From Flaveria trinervia (taxonomy: Eukaryota > Streptophyta > Magnoliopsida > Asterales > Asteraceae), in assembly GCA_025506515.1 (NCBI GenBank), contig CM046453.1:38441728-38505727 (forward strand): a DNA stretch of 64,000 bases, in the 5' to 3' direction. The notes below the pieces were generated by a model. It was not told where the DNA came from. It worked only from the letters and a program-made list of their open reading frames with translations, and searched no databases. The translations under genes were made by a program, and so were the position numbers. Of this stretch, positions 33,174-44,707 are shown piece after piece (within the stretch, counting starts at the first letter, position 1; every line of letters begins with the position of its first letter).

Positions 33174-34202
33174 AAACTTAAGTTTATATATTCAAATACT
33201 ATCTATACTCAATGGATTTGATTTGATTTCAGATGAAATGAGGATGTGATGATACTCGACAGTCACAAGTTCAGGGGTTTTTGGTCTGAGAAATTTTGAG
33301 TGAAAATGAGAACTACGCATAAGTGTTCAATTTATATAAGTGAAATTTTTAGGCGTATGAGCCCTGCTTTGACGTATGATCCCTGTTTGGGCGTATGAAA
33401 CCCTAAAATTCACTTATTTGTTAGACACATAAGCACTGTTTGTGCGTTTTGAATCAGACGCATGGGAACTGTTCAGACGCATAAGCAATGTTTAGGCGCT
33501 TTTGAAATGTTCAGCCGCATGGACTTTTTGAAACGTCTAACACTTGGTAATTTTGATACTATGTAGACGCATGAGACATGTCAAACGTCTAACACTTGGT
33601 AATTTTGATACTATGTAGACGCATGAGACATGTCAAACGTCTAACACTTGGACAATCAAACCCATTCACTATTTAGACGCATGGGATTATCTCAAACGAC
33701 CAACACTTGTAATGTCCATAGATGTATAACAACTGTTTAGATGCATGAGAATGAATCAAACGTCCAACACTTGTATAATCCTGAAAATTTCATCATGCTC
33801 CTATTGAGGCGCATGTGCACTGTTTAGGTGCATGAATTGACTTTCATGATTTAAACACTTGTGATTTCCAATTTCTTCACTTGCACACTTTTTACCATTT
33901 AGATCCCCAAATTTTGAACTTTTTGCATATTGCACTTTCAATTTATAAAATTTTATTTTCTATTTCTTTTTAATTTCTTTTGTCCCTTTATTTTAGTCTC
34001 AACATAAAATCAAATATCATCTGATTTTCAACTTATGAAGCATATTTATTTGAAAAACTTATGTAGGTTCATATTATATTTTTCAAATAAATTACATTTT
34101 CAATGTACACCAATACTTTGAACAAAGCATCATCCTTTCAATTTAACATTTCAAATTTTGATTTTGATAATGAAATTTTCTGAGAACAACTCTTTCATTT
34201 AT
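33174..34202 (-). repeat. S4 3' LTR, first part (tentative), with GACGCATG/AACGTCT words
   Basis: A purine tract TTTAGGGGGAG (34203-34213 on the minus strand) would prime here, although the LTR would then begin TAATAAATG and not TG. Between 33340 and 33850 the words AGACGCATGAG, AACGTCTAACACTTGG and TTTAGGCGCATG recur many times, including one near-exact ~58-base duplication (about 33533-33650). The same words occur in the S4 leader at 40735-41040. The placement as LTR is inference. Confidence 0.5.
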
Positions 34203-35294
34203 TACTCCCCCTAAACTTTTAAGTTTGAAAAACTTATAAGTTTCTTAGGAGAAAGAGAATAAGATCACACAACACATTATGACATTGCCTTCACACACAA
34301 AGACATGCATAAAAGAAAAATGAAAATAGAATCAAAATCTAATATAAGCACAGAATTGATGTTGCAGTGAGAGATCATATTAATGAAGATCAGCACATTA
34401 AAATAAAATAAATGTGGATAATCATAGACAATGAATAAATCCTGATCAAGTGTGTTCCAGGTCAGTGATATCACAGCAAAGGAGACACAAGATCTAAGGA
34501 CAGACAATGAGTGTTTTTGACAAATTTATCAACTCACTTACTTTTTCAATTCTTGGATTGATTAGGGTTGATTTAGATATGACATGATGTAAAACATACA
34601 GAGACTAAGAGAGCTCAACCATCATCATGAAATGTAAGAAAGAACACATACTCAACTTATTACCTGAAACATAGATATCACCAAAGTTTATGTTACTTAG
34701 TTAATAGAGGATGATCATGGATAACCATTTGATCAGATCTGACTATTCATTTGAATAGGTTGTGCACATTGGCATATTTTTGCATCAAAAAGAGAATCCA
34801 GGTCTGTAATGACTTACAACAAAGGATATCTCAGTACTTCAGGTCTATGATCACTCATAACAGAGAAGTGAAGTGATGCTTTGTAACAGATCTCATGATT
34901 ACACACAGTGTCAACAGGTGTGAGTGGTGTAACTTAACAAACATTCAATCTGATAAGCTAAAAACAACTCAAAAGTACTCAGATGAATACACATAAGCAT
35001 GTATGTTTAGTTTGATCACAAGAATTTACTTTTTCAGCATAATAGTCAGATATGTCTACACAGCATATCTGATCATGTCTAGACTTATTAATGAGTTAAG
35101 TATGCAACTGATCTCACTAATGTACTATCATTTCTCACATGTTTCAAAACATAATTCCTTCTAAAAGACTATATTTTTGTATTTTGATATATATTTTTGT
35201 ATTTGATTTTTCTATGAAAAACATAAAATCACACACACACAAAATATAAACAGGAAATTAACAATGAGAGTATCACTTATTATGATCTTTTGAT
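34203..35294 (-). other. S4 3' non-coding region
   Basis: About 1.1 kb between the RNase H end and the purine tract. AT-rich, with no homology to the S3 post-pol ORF that I can see and no supported gene. The open frame at 34277-34507 is hydrophobic by composition only. Confidence 0.6.
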
Positions 35295-36640
35295 TTAGGG
35301 AGATAACATATGATTTATAAGACCAATTGATTCTACTAAATACTCAAACCGTCCTGGTAGGAAGGCTTTAGTAAATAGATCTGCCAATTGTTTTTCTGTT
35401 GCGATTTGAATCAATATGATTAATCCTCTTTCAGAGTTATCTCTATGAAAATGATATCGAATTTCGATATGTTTTGTTTTTGAGTGTGAAACAGGATTAG
35501 CTGTTATGAACATAGCAGCTGTGTTATCAATGTAAATTGGTGTTTTAAGAAAATTAAACCCATAATCCAGTAATTGGTTTGCAACCAAAGGATTTGAGAA
35601 CATTCTGCGGATGCAGCAATGTACTAAGCTTCTGCAATTGAAACAAAAACATTTGTTTGTTTCTTACATTGCCACGAGACTAATCGGGGACCGAGAAATT
35701 GACACCCACCCGAAGTAGATTTTCTATCTTGATAGCATCCACCATAATCACTATCTGTATATCCATATAGTTCAAAGTACCATCCTAAGGATACCAAAGC
35801 CCTAAGGCTAGTTTACCTTTAAGATACCTGAATATCCTTTTGACAACATTAAGGTGAGATTCTTCGGGTCTGATTGATACCTGGCACATACAAAACAGCA
35901 TACATAATATCCGGTCTAGATGCAGTAAGATACATCAAGCTCAATCATTGATCTGTATAACGTTTGGTCAATAGATTTTCCTTTTGGATCAGGTTCAATC
36001 TTGGTGTTAACATCTGCTGGAGTTCGTATGGACTGACATCCGCAACTTAAATTTCTTTAAGAGCTTGTCAACAAACTTCTCTTGATTGATGAAGATTCCA
36101 TCTGTAGTTTGCTTGACTTGAAGTCCAAGAAAGAAATTAATCTCTCCCATAGAACTCATTTGGAAATGAGATTTCATGATTTCTTCAAATTCATTGCACA
36201 ATTTTGGACAGGTAGAACCTAATATGATGTCATCAATGTACACTTGTACACATAAAAGATCATTATTATCCTTCTTTATGAATAAAGTTGGATCAATTTT
36301 CCCTCGAGTGTATCCATGTTGGATTAAGTGTTGTGATAACGTCTCATACCAAATTCTAGGGGCTTGATGAAGTCCATATAAAGCTTTACTCAGCTTATAT
36401 ACTCGATGTGGAAATTGTGCATCCTCAAAGCCTGGAGGTTGCTTCACAAACACATCGTCAGTGATAGGACCATATAAAAATGCACCCTTTACATCCATTT
36501 GATACACCTTAAATTTCATGAATGAAGCATAAGCCAGAAAAACTCGAATTGATTCAAGTCTTGCAACTGGTGCAAACACATTATCATAATCTATACCTTC
36601 TTCCTGTGTCTATCCTTGTGCAACAAGTCTCGCTTTGTTC
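35295..36640 (-). pseudogene. S4 reverse transcriptase and RNase H remnant
   Basis: RT: FAPVARLESIRVFLAYASF, then VYQMDVKGAFLYGP with the first Asp, and VYIDDIILGST with a YIDD active site, in the open frame 36007-36579. After about 36030 the frame is lost. Between 35600 and 36000 pieces of ASRPDIM-type and DSDYGGC-type words appear in changing frames. RNase H ends in 35295-35603 with HSKTKHIEIRYHF and KQLADLFTKAF. At least three frameshifts. Confidence 0.85.
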
Positions 36641-36644
36641 CTTA

Positions 36645-37990
36645 TTACAACACCACGATCATCAGACTTATTTCTAAATAATCATTTCGTGCCAATTGCA
36701 TTTTCTCCTTCAGGTAGATCCACCAAATTCCACACTTCTTGTTTGCGGAATTGAAGTAATTCTTCTTGCAGGCTTCTATCCAACCATTGTCCTTTAATGC
36801 TTCGATAACATTTTTAGGAACAATTTGAGAAAGAAAACAAGAGTGTAAGCATACGTTTGCTTGTTTTGATTTACTCCTTGTTGTTCTCTCATTCAATGAA
36901 CCAATAATTTGAGAAATTGGATGATTCTTGTGAATACGAGATGTAGGAATCTCATCACATTGAACATTAACATCCAGATTTGTTTGATTCAAGTTGGAAA
37001 ACTCATGTATCAAAGTAGAAGAATATGGATTGAAGTTTGGAACTTGAGTAGGTGAATTGACAAAGTAATCAAAGTTACCTGTATCAACTACATCACCAAA
37101 GATAGATGATGTTCCAGACTCAGGTATCACAAACTCATTACCATCACTAGGAATATTTTGGGTTCTTCCTCATTAATTGACTCTGAATGATCTGAAACTG
37201 TATTTTCATGGTTTTGTCTTGTTGAATCCTTGACAAATGACAAAAATGGGTAGTCTGAGCTTGAATCATCTGGGTCATCAGAAGCTGAATCTTCACTGAA
37301 ATATCTAAGATCTCCTCTTGAGTTCTTCTTATTCATATGGAGTTTTCAGTTTATCTTTCATGATTAAGATTCGGTTCTGAACGAAACACGCAGTGATATT
37401 GCTTCATCCAAAAAGTTATAGGAATTTTTGCATCAGCTAACATAGAACAAGCAACTTCAATTAGTGTTCTATTCTTTCTTTCAGCAACTCCATTTTGTTG
37501 AGGAGTTCTAGTAGCACTGAACTGATGAGCTATCCCTTTATGATTTCCTACTACAAGCTTGTTCATGTTTTTGAAATTTGAATGACCGAGACGTCTATGC
37601 CAATGCTGGCTTCATCATTTGAAGGATCAACTTGAGACATATCCAATTGTATACATCTCTATCTCTCTCAGTTGTAACAATCACCCAATCTTTGCTTATT
37701 TTGAAACCTGGCTTCAAAAATAACATAATGAATCAACAAATTTGTCACATATTTGAGATACGCTTAAAAGATTAAAGTTCAACTGTGAACAAAAGTTGAC
37801 TTTATCAAACCTTATTATCCCATTGGATATTGTTCCTTCTCCGGTTATTTTCCTTCGGCATCACCACCAAAGGCGATGTGAGTTCCATCTTTTGACTTAA
37901 AGTCTTGTAGCAAGGCAGTATTGCCTGTCATGTGCCGACTACACTCACTATCCACATCCATGTATTGATTGGTCTTTTTGGCGTACCTGC
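36645..37990 (-). pseudogene. S4 integrase remnant lacking its catalytic core
   Basis: The pre-integrase HRRLGHSNFKNMNKLV word (about 37560-37610) joins directly to GIAHQFSATRTPQQNGVAERKNRTLIE in 37351-37566, so the stretch that should carry the CX2C pair, the first Asp (HMDLFGP in the relatives) and the second Asp (RSDNGTEF) is missing; only the Glu remains. The C-terminal part (37127-37336, 36645-37130) is acidic and Ser-rich, then reads HPISQIIGSLNERTTRS as in other SIRE-like copies. Protease-region sequence (37760-37990) is too decayed to define. Confidence 0.82.
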
Positions 37991-38016
37991 ACTACAAGAA
38001 AGTTAAGTTGAGATAT

Positions 38017-38847
38017 CTACCCAAGCCGAGATGGTCTTGGGCTTTCCAAATTTATCAATAATTGTAATTGTTTATAATGGAAATTATTCAAATCAGGTTT
38101 ATTTTTGATGAATTTACCAATTTTATTTTGAAAATTGTTTGATTTATTTTTGTGAACATTCATACCATTTGATTGATCATCTTTTGAAATGTATTGATGA
38201 CTAATATTTTTATTAGTCATCCTTATAGATCTTGGTATGAAGTGTTCTTGCTTGTTATGTTTTGAGCTCACATAATTGTTCTTAGGAAAAGATCTCAAAC
38301 CTACATTCGGTATTCTTTGAAATCCATTAGTTTGATTTCTCAAATATTGTGGATTAACAAATCCTTTGCTCATGTGTGATTTTGCAAAGTTTCTAGTGAG
38401 AGATCTATTTCTAAAGTAACAATTTGCAGTGTTATGAGTCTTTTCATCACAATAAGTACAATATTTGTTATAATAACAATCTGCTGTCGAATGATTTCTC
38501 ATGTCACATATGTGACAGTACTTGTTGAAGTAGCACTCAGCAGTATTGTGATTTTTCATATCACAAATTTCACAGTACTTTTGTGGAGTTAAAAACAACT
38601 TTTCGTTAACTTTTGACAATGACATAATGTTTGATTTTGGTGTCAAATAGTTAAACTGTTGTCTTTCATTTTTCACAGTTTGATTTTGTGTCAGATTATT
38701 GTTCATTTGTTTAACATGAACTTCCTTCTTGAATGTATTAGTAACAAATCTTTTTGCTATAGCGGAAGTCTTTGAATCTGAACTAGATTTTAGATCAGAG
38801 TGTGATTTGTTCATAATATTTGCTCTATTATTTGGAAGAGAATTCAT
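38017..38847 (-). pseudogene. S4 gag tail with three tandem zinc knuckles
   Basis: An open frame of 276 residues, rich in Asn and Lys. Residues 92-143 (38419-38574) hold three consecutive CX2CX4HX4C knuckles spaced 19 residues apart: CEICDMKNHNTAEC, CHICDMRNHSTADC and CTYCDEKTHNTANC, joined by YFNKY-type linkers. The 57-bp DNA units are clearly related but diverged. S1 and S5 have one knuckle of this type at the equivalent place. All zinc ligands are present in the three copies. It would add RNA-binding capacity to the gag tail. The separate main knuckle lies upstream at about 39376-39470. Confidence 0.85.
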
Positions 38848-39530
38848 ATTAACATACCTGCTGACACAAATTTTATTGGTTAAGCTTTGATATTTGATTT
38901 GTTGTTTTAATCAAATTATAGTACTTTTGTTTTGTGCAGATGTTGCTTTTGCAGATTTCTTTCTTCTTCTTTGATTCTTTGATTTAGAAGAACTTGGTTT
39001 ATTTTCAACTTGAACATCATCAGAAGAACCATTAGAGCTACTCCTCTGTATCCTCTTTAGGATCAGACTTATCACTCCAATCATAGTTATCTTCCTCTTC
39101 ATCACTTTCCACTTTTGGTTTATTGTTTTTTGACCATCTTCCTCTTGAATTTCTACAATAAGAGACAAACTTGATGTTAAGTCATTTGTAAATTGATCTG
39201 CATATGCACTCCAATCATATCCATCTTTTATGTTGACTACTAGTGCTTTCTTTGTTTCATCAGATGATTTGGTTTCATCTTTAAGCTCTGACTTAGGAAG
39301 ACTTTGATAAGGCTTTTGAAAAGTCTTTTGAGCTTGTTGAAACCTTTGATTATTTGTGCTTGAATGAGCACTTCCTCCATTATTCCTTGGAGCTTTGCAT
39401 TCTCTTGAGAAGTGTCCATAACTGTTGCAGTTGAAACATCTAGCTTTTGACTTGTCAAATCCAACAGTCTTGTTTGCACTAGGCTTGTATTTCTTGTTGA
39501 CATAAGAATGTTTTTGAGTCCTCTAGGCAA
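38848..39530 (-). pseudogene. S4 gag middle with main zinc knuckle, frameshifted
   Basis: The canonical knuckle CFNCNSYGHFSREC is encoded around 39376-39470 after GFDKSKAR, but in a different frame from the open stretch 39240-39530, so at least one frameshift separates it from the gag N-terminus. Downstream, 38911-39168 is Lys/Ser-rich. The main knuckle and the triple cluster are separated by about 800 bases. Confidence 0.75.
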
Positions 39531-40656
39531 TCATCACCATCTGCCAATTCAGGTCCATCTCTTCAACATCTTCAGGATCCATCTCAAATAAATCCTGTAA
39601 AACAAAATCTAGTTGACTTAAATGGCTACCTTGATATGCTGGAAAGTTGGCCATAAAAGCAGTAAATGTAGTTTTGGACTCTTCATCCTCTAATAGGTTG
39701 TTAATCACATCTTTAACTTTGCTAGATTTAGCAGAGTTAGATGATGAAGAAGTCTCTGTCTGAATATTTGATGATTGTGACTGTGGTTTAGGAGGAGATT
39801 GAGAATGAGACTGAGTTGTATATGCAGGTGCACTGGTAAATGATGAGTCAGTGAAAAATCCTGCTCCTACAAACAAGTCTCCTTCTTCTTCAGGACTTTT
39901 CTCATTCTTTGCCATTAATGCATTTTCTATGGTGGTTGCAGGTGAAGCAACAAACTGATATTGAGACATTGATGCTGCTCTATCATTGTTCCTTGAGCTT
40001 TCATCAATCTCCACTGATTCTATTTTTGCAATAAGAACATCTAGATCCATTGGAAACTTCTTAGTATGCTTTAGTAGTGTTACAGTTTGTTTCCATGAAG
40101 ATGGTAAAGCATTGAGTAGTCTGAGATTTAAATCTTCAAGATCAGGTTTGATACCAGCTGTTGACATCTCAGTTATGAGTTGAACAAATCTATTCATCAT
40201 TTGTTTTATTGTCTCTTCAGAAAAATGTTGAAATAATTCTAATTGTCTTTTAAGCTTTTGTTTCTTTAAATTTTGAATCTCTTTACCTCCTTCACAAATG
40301 ATCTTCAATGCTTTATATAGTGTATATCCAGTTTTATATGCATCAAGCCTTGTAAGAACTTCGAAAGGTAGTCCTTTACACATCAATGAATAGGCTTTAA
40401 TATCAATCTTAACTCTTTTCAGATCATCTCCTTGAAGATCATCTTCTGGATAAGGTTCTGGAGAATCTTTAGTGTACACAAACCCTCTGTCAGGTCCATC
40501 AGTTATTATAGGAATGTATGGTCCTTTTTCTATAGATTTCCAAAGATTAGTGTCAATGGAATTAAAATGTTGTTTTAGCCTAAAAGACCAATTTTTGAAA
40601 TCAGCTCTATTTTTAAGTTTTGGAACTCTGTTTTCAGAATCTTCTGATTTCACCAT
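39523..40656 (-). pseudogene. gag: S4 gag, N-terminal part (open 377 residues)
   Basis: Starts at the ATG at 40656 (MVKSEDSENRVPKL). UBN2-type features include NWSFRLKQHFNSIDTNLWKS, LKRQLELFQHFSEETIKQMM and LLNALPSSWKQTV at about residues 20-220. A Ser/Gln/Pro-rich stretch follows (THSQSPPKPQSQSS), then an acidic DPEDVEEMDLNWQMVMIA, the phrase that precedes the zinc knuckle in the family. The frame stops at 39523, just before the knuckle. The rest of gag is in other frames. Confidence 0.85.
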
Positions 40657-40734
40657 TTTTATATTTTTGTTGTTTCAGATTTTGAATTTTTAAAAAAATT
40701 AAAAAAATTTTCAAATAATTTTTTTTTAATTCTA

Positions 40735-41040
40735 AGTATCGAGTTGAAACATCTGAACAGTATTCAAACGCCTCAACAGTTGATGCGTCTAAGTTGAGAG
40801 TTGTCCAAGGGAATGCCTTAGAAATTTTTTTTTCAAAACGCCTGAAATTGATACGTCTGAACAGTAGTAATGTGTCTACACAGTGTTGATGCGCCTACAC
40901 AGTTTTCAAACGTCTAAACAGTTCAAATACTTCTCAACAATGACGTCTGGACTCTCTCGAATAGTGGTCAAACGTCTGAACTGAAAACATCTAGTGTTGG
41001 TGCGACTAAACAGTAGTCAAACGCCTAACACTTGGACAAT
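40735..41040 (-). repeat. S4 leader word array (AACGTCTGAACAGT / GATGCGTCTA)
   Basis: Between primer site and gag, variants of AACGTCT, AACGCCTAACA, GATGCGTCTAA and GTGTTGATGCGCCTACACAG recur about every 15-35 bases. The same words are found in the proposed 3' LTR (33340-33850). The rest of the leader (41040-41464) is AT-rich without further features. Confidence 0.7.
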
Positions 41041-41464
41041 TTTTCAGCAAACTTCAACCTAATGCATCACATTCATCATGTTCATATGAAAATAACATAC
41101 TCAAATCTTCTGAATTCTTCAAATGTTGATGAAATCAATTGAAACTTTTCAATTAAGCGAGTTTTATGCTGATAAACATTCTTCTAATATCAATTTCTTC
41201 AATTTCAACAACAAATCACTCAATTTTTGAAATTTTGGTTCGAAAACTTCAACTCTTTTTCTATCAACAAATTCAACAAATTTACTTGAATTTGATGAAT
41301 TGAACTGCTAATTGTGCTTCAAATCATGTTTCTGATGATTAAACACAACTGAAATTCACAAATTTTCAATTGAATTGTATCTCAATCACAGATTCAGTGA
41401 GATTTTTGAGGTTTTCAAGTTCGATAAACTTCAAAAAAAATCAATCACTAATAGCTTACCAACA

Positions 41465-41476
41465 GCTTTGATACCA
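41465..41476 (-). other. S4 primer binding site
   Basis: The minus strand reads TGGTATCAAAGC, one change from the tRNA-Met complement TGGTATCAGAGC, with a two-base gap to the LTR end CCTATCA at 41479. Confidence 0.82.
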
Positions 41477-41478
41477 TT

Positions 41479-41779
41479 TGATAGGATCAAATGAATCAAT
41501 CTGTGATGATTTATGAACACATTCAAAGAAATTCACACAAAGTAATCGAATCAAAACAAGATATCAACAAAATTCATGTTTTCATTAATATCAAGCTAAG
41601 ACAATTACAAGTATGAAAGCAGGTTCGAATCTCTCTCTATCTACCTGCAAGTCTAAGCTATTTATACATAAAACAAAAAGTAAAGGAACTAACAAATTAC
41701 ACAAATAGTCCCTATACTATTACAAACTATTAAACGACAAATAAAGACAACATGTTAATCTTTCTTAGAGCACTTAACA
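41479..41779 (-). repeat. S4 5' LTR, last part
   Basis: On the minus strand the LTR ends ATTTGATCCTATCA. A TATA box (TATAAATA on the minus strand) lies at 41660-41667, about 180 bases before the LTR end. The sequence stops where M3 begins at about 41780. An alternative reading is a complete short LTR ending at 41752 (ACAACA), but the word array and TATA spacing fit a truncated long LTR better. Confidence 0.6.
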
Positions 41780-42705
41780 GGCTTGAAAGTTGTTTTTCCA
41801 TTAAGGATCTTGGTGAAGCCGCCTATATTCTGGGAATAAAGATCTATAAGGATAGATCAAGGCGGTTGATTGGTTTAAATCAAAGTGCATACATTGATAA
41901 AATCTTGAAAAGGTTCAAGATGGAGAACTCTAAGAAAGGTACAGTACCTATTCAAAGAGGAACGATATTGAGTACGACACAATGTCCTAGCTCAAGGATG
42001 AGCAAGATAAAATGAAGGCAATCCCATACGCATCTGCTATTGGATCCATCATATATGCAATGATATGCACTCGACTGGACGTGTCATGCGCCTTAAGCAT
42101 GACAAGCCGATACCAGCAAAATCCTAGAAACAGTCATTGGATGGCTGTTAAGAACATACTTAAGTACCTAAGGAGGACAAAAGATATGTTCCTAATCTAT
42201 GGATCTGGTGATGAGGAACTCGTTAGGTTACACGGATGCGAGTTTCCAAACCGATCGTGATGATTCACGATCACAATCGGGGTACATATTCATTCTGAAT
42301 GGAGGAGCGGTCTCTTGGAAGAGCTCCAAACAGGACGTGGTGGCTCTATCAACTACAGAATCAGAATACGTCGCCGCCTCATTGGCAGCTCAAGAAGCTG
42401 CATGGTTGAAGAAATACATTACCGATCTAGGAGTTGTCCCATCCATTCAGGACCCCCAAGAGATCTTTTGTGATAACGAGGGTGCGATTGCCCAAATCAA
42501 GGAACCTCGTGCTCATCAAAAGACTAGGCACATTGAGCGGAGATTCAACTACATACGAGATGAAATTGAAAAAGGAAAGATATGTATTCGCAAAGTTCAC
42601 ACGGATCAAACATTGCAGATCCTCTCACGAAGCTCCTTGAAAAGGCAAAGCATGAAGGTCATACTTGTGCGATGGTACTTCGATATTCTAGTGATTGGAT
42701 TTGAT
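41780..42705 (+). pseudogene. M3 RT C-terminus and RNase H remnant
   Basis: Aligned with M1 residues from about 1036 on: CFSIKDLGEAAYILGIKIYKDRS, IPYASAIGSIIYAMICTR, YTDASFQTDRDDSRSQSGYIF, TTESEYVAASLAAQEA. Frameshifts lie at about 42000, 42225 (a deletion that removes the VVKG of M1) and 42606 (one base lost in the DKN word). The polymerase active site YVDD lies upstream of the cut and is absent. Confidence 0.9.
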
Positions 42706-43476
42706 CTGAAATTTTGTATTTGGATATTTGGAACCTTTTATTATTTGAATAAAAATTATTTGGTTATAATGTATCGATTAATATTCCAATTTAGCATGTT
42801 TAATCCATGAGTAAATTGTTTACTCTAAATGTCTGTAGTCGTTCAGACTTGTGGGAACAAGTGTGAGGGTAAGATTATTATGAACTTATATTTGGTTGAT
42901 ATTCATAAGGATGAATAGAGCAATGGGTTGCTACCAAGGTTCATAGATATTTTGGGGATACAAATATTGGACTAACCCGCATCTCAAATTTTACTACATG
43001 GAATCATATTGATTGATCATAAGTAATTTGAGTAAAGGCGAATATCATTTGGTATCTTTAAACTGAGATACATATTGGTTTTGATATTCACCAAGTGTCA
43101 TACCTTGATCTGGTTATCCGCTATTCTGAAATAATGGACAGTACATGAGACTATGTTCAGGTGTGACACAAGGTGATTGTGAGAAACGTGTGTAGTCAAG
43201 AGGGGATTTGTTCCTCTTATTCGTTGAGAGTTAGATGTCTAAGGCCTGGATAAGTTAAATCAACAAGGAATGATCACTCTGTGTCCTTGGATTTAACATG
43301 ACATCTGTAACAAAAGGACAGATGATCAATTCACCTAAATCATTTCAAGTAGGATACTTGAATGGAATGATGTTATTGAATGGCTATAAGTCATGCGTAT
43401 TAAGGGTAGTAAACCGTTGTTAGGCGGTATTTACTGCTTGCATCAATCCTCTATGAATCTTGTGCAAGTGGGAGAT
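42706..43476 (+). other. M3 3' untranslated region and polypurine tract
   Basis: Matches the 3' untranslated region of M1 with moderate divergence, ending CAAGTGGGAGAT before the LTR. No gene. Confidence 0.8.
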
Positions 43477-44409
43477 TGTTGGATTCTATATGCCCAAGAC
43501 ACATAGAACATTGATGCGGTTAGTATGTCATGATCCAAGTCGGGTTATACCCAATAACAAGCTTTGCAATCACCGACAATTATTCAATTGATGATATGAT
43601 TATGCAATTAAATAATAACACCAAATTTAGAAAATGGGTTTTCTAAATAAGTTGCATATGAGATGGAACAACTTATTAGGATATTTTGTTCAAGAATATT
43701 ACTTAGTGTTATTTAAGTTAGTTAGAAAACATTAAGTAATAAAAGAGTGTATAAGTTACACAATTAAAAGTTAATTGTACAACTTATAAGGGACTAGTAT
43801 TATAAATTGCTTGATTAAGTTTTGGGGGGAGAATTTGGTCTTGAGACCCATTTCGGCCGCCCCACCCTCTCCTATGAGAGGGTTTTACTTTCTTGTAAAC
43901 TTCACTACTTTAATTACTAGTCCAACACCCAACCATCCCATCTCTTTCACACATGCAAAATCAAAATTAGAAGCTCTCATCTCTCTCTAAAACTCTCGGT
44001 TTTCAGCAGCTTTGGAGAGGATTTGGAGTTGTTTTGGTGTTCATCTTCCTAGCAAGAAGAGGTGTTTGCAAGTTAGCTTAGGGTATACAAGCTTGAGGGG
44101 TCCTTTCCTTGGAGCCTTGGCCGAATTTTGAGCATCCTACATCCCTTTCTCGGTCGATTTTAAGCTGTTGAAAGGTAGTTATTCACAGCTCATTGTAGCT
44201 GTGATTTTATGTACATTTACATATGTTTCATAGCTTGCTCATTCACATATAATGATCCTTTGATTTTGGGTTTGTTTTTAAACATACATATTGTCACCAT
44301 AAGAACATGAAATTTCAGTTTTATAATCATGTTTCTAAATATATTTCCGCTGCATTTTCCTGAATGTTTAAGAGGTTAAACTTTGGTTTTATGGACAACA
44401 AACCCAACA
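43477..44409 (+). repeat. M3 LTR
   Basis: 933 bp, TGTTGGATTCTATATGCCC to ACAAACCCAACA. Related to the other MADH LTRs (CATGATCCAAGTCGGGT, GGCCGCC phrases) but a distinct subfamily. Followed by ATGGCATCAAGAGCC (primer site from 44411) and about 100 bases of leader up to 44522. Confidence 0.85.
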
Positions 44410-44522
44410 ATGGCATCAAGAGCCAGTTATGTGGATAGCTTGCTTGTTCTTGTCCTTTAAAATTGTTTTTATGGGACTTTATAACCCTTTTAAGGGCTAC
44501 AATATTCCTTTATGTTGAATCT

Positions 44523-44707
44523 CCATTTAGGGTTTCAACCTGACAGTTACCCTAAAATTCAGTCATGTTATTGAGGTAAACCATGGGATTAACAGTCAAG
44601 GCGGTGTAGTAAGATGATTGGGTGAGGAAGGAGATGATTTCAGAGAAGCCCACATCTCTTGAAGAATCAAGAAGTGTGACTTGGTTATGTTGAGGATTTT
44701 GGGACAT
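44523..44707 (-). pseudogene. S5 post-pol ORF, N-terminal fragment
   Basis: From the ATG at 44707 the minus strand encodes MSQNPQHNQVTLLDSSRDVG, then a conserved run with SFLTQSSYYTALTVNP and QVETLNG. It is clearly homologous to the S3 ORF start (MAFNPQYNQVALLDSSRDVD). The codon that is TGG in S3 (FEFW) is TAG here (TEF stop). The fragment ends where M3 joins. It shows that the ORF start is conserved between copies. Confidence 0.85.

Larger units (their letters stand above)
33174..41779 (-). mobile_element. S4: SIRE-like Ty1/copia element, both outer LTR ends cut
   Basis: Minus-strand order: LTR end and primer site, word-rich leader, gag, zinc-knuckle cluster, protease area, integrase, RT, RNase H, 3' non-coding, LTR start. 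The left end is cut by M2 and the right end by M3. The 5' LTR keeps only its last ~300 bases and the 3' LTR its first ~1 kb, which would explain why the two do not match. It is dead: integrase core deleted, frameshifts in gag, RT and RNase H. Confidence 0.8.
41780..44522 (+). mobile_element. M3: MADH-type fragment, RT to leader across one LTR
   Basis: Starts inside RT (GLESCFSIKDLGEAAYILG-like), continues through RNase H, 3' untranslated region, polypurine tract and a complete LTR, and then continues into primer site and leader (44410-44522) before ending in the S5 post-pol ORF. An LTR with element sequence on both sides is what a head-to-tail dimer or an LTR-LTR recombination product would give; a single normal insertion would not. 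Confidence 0.82.

Noticed and set aside
33340..33850. Regularly spaced repeats as a CRISPR-like array
   Set aside because: Words are degenerate, spacing is irregular, spacers are not unique fixed-length units, and the context is a plant retrotransposon.
34277..34507. A hydrophobic small protein in the S4 3' region
   Set aside because: AT-rich DNA yields hydrophobic translations by chance; there is no counterpart in the other elements.
41479..41752. A complete short (274-bp) S4 LTR ending ACAACA
   Set aside because: No matching copy exists at the other end of S4, while the TATA-to-end distance and word arrays fit a longer LTR cut by M3. Kept only as an alternative.
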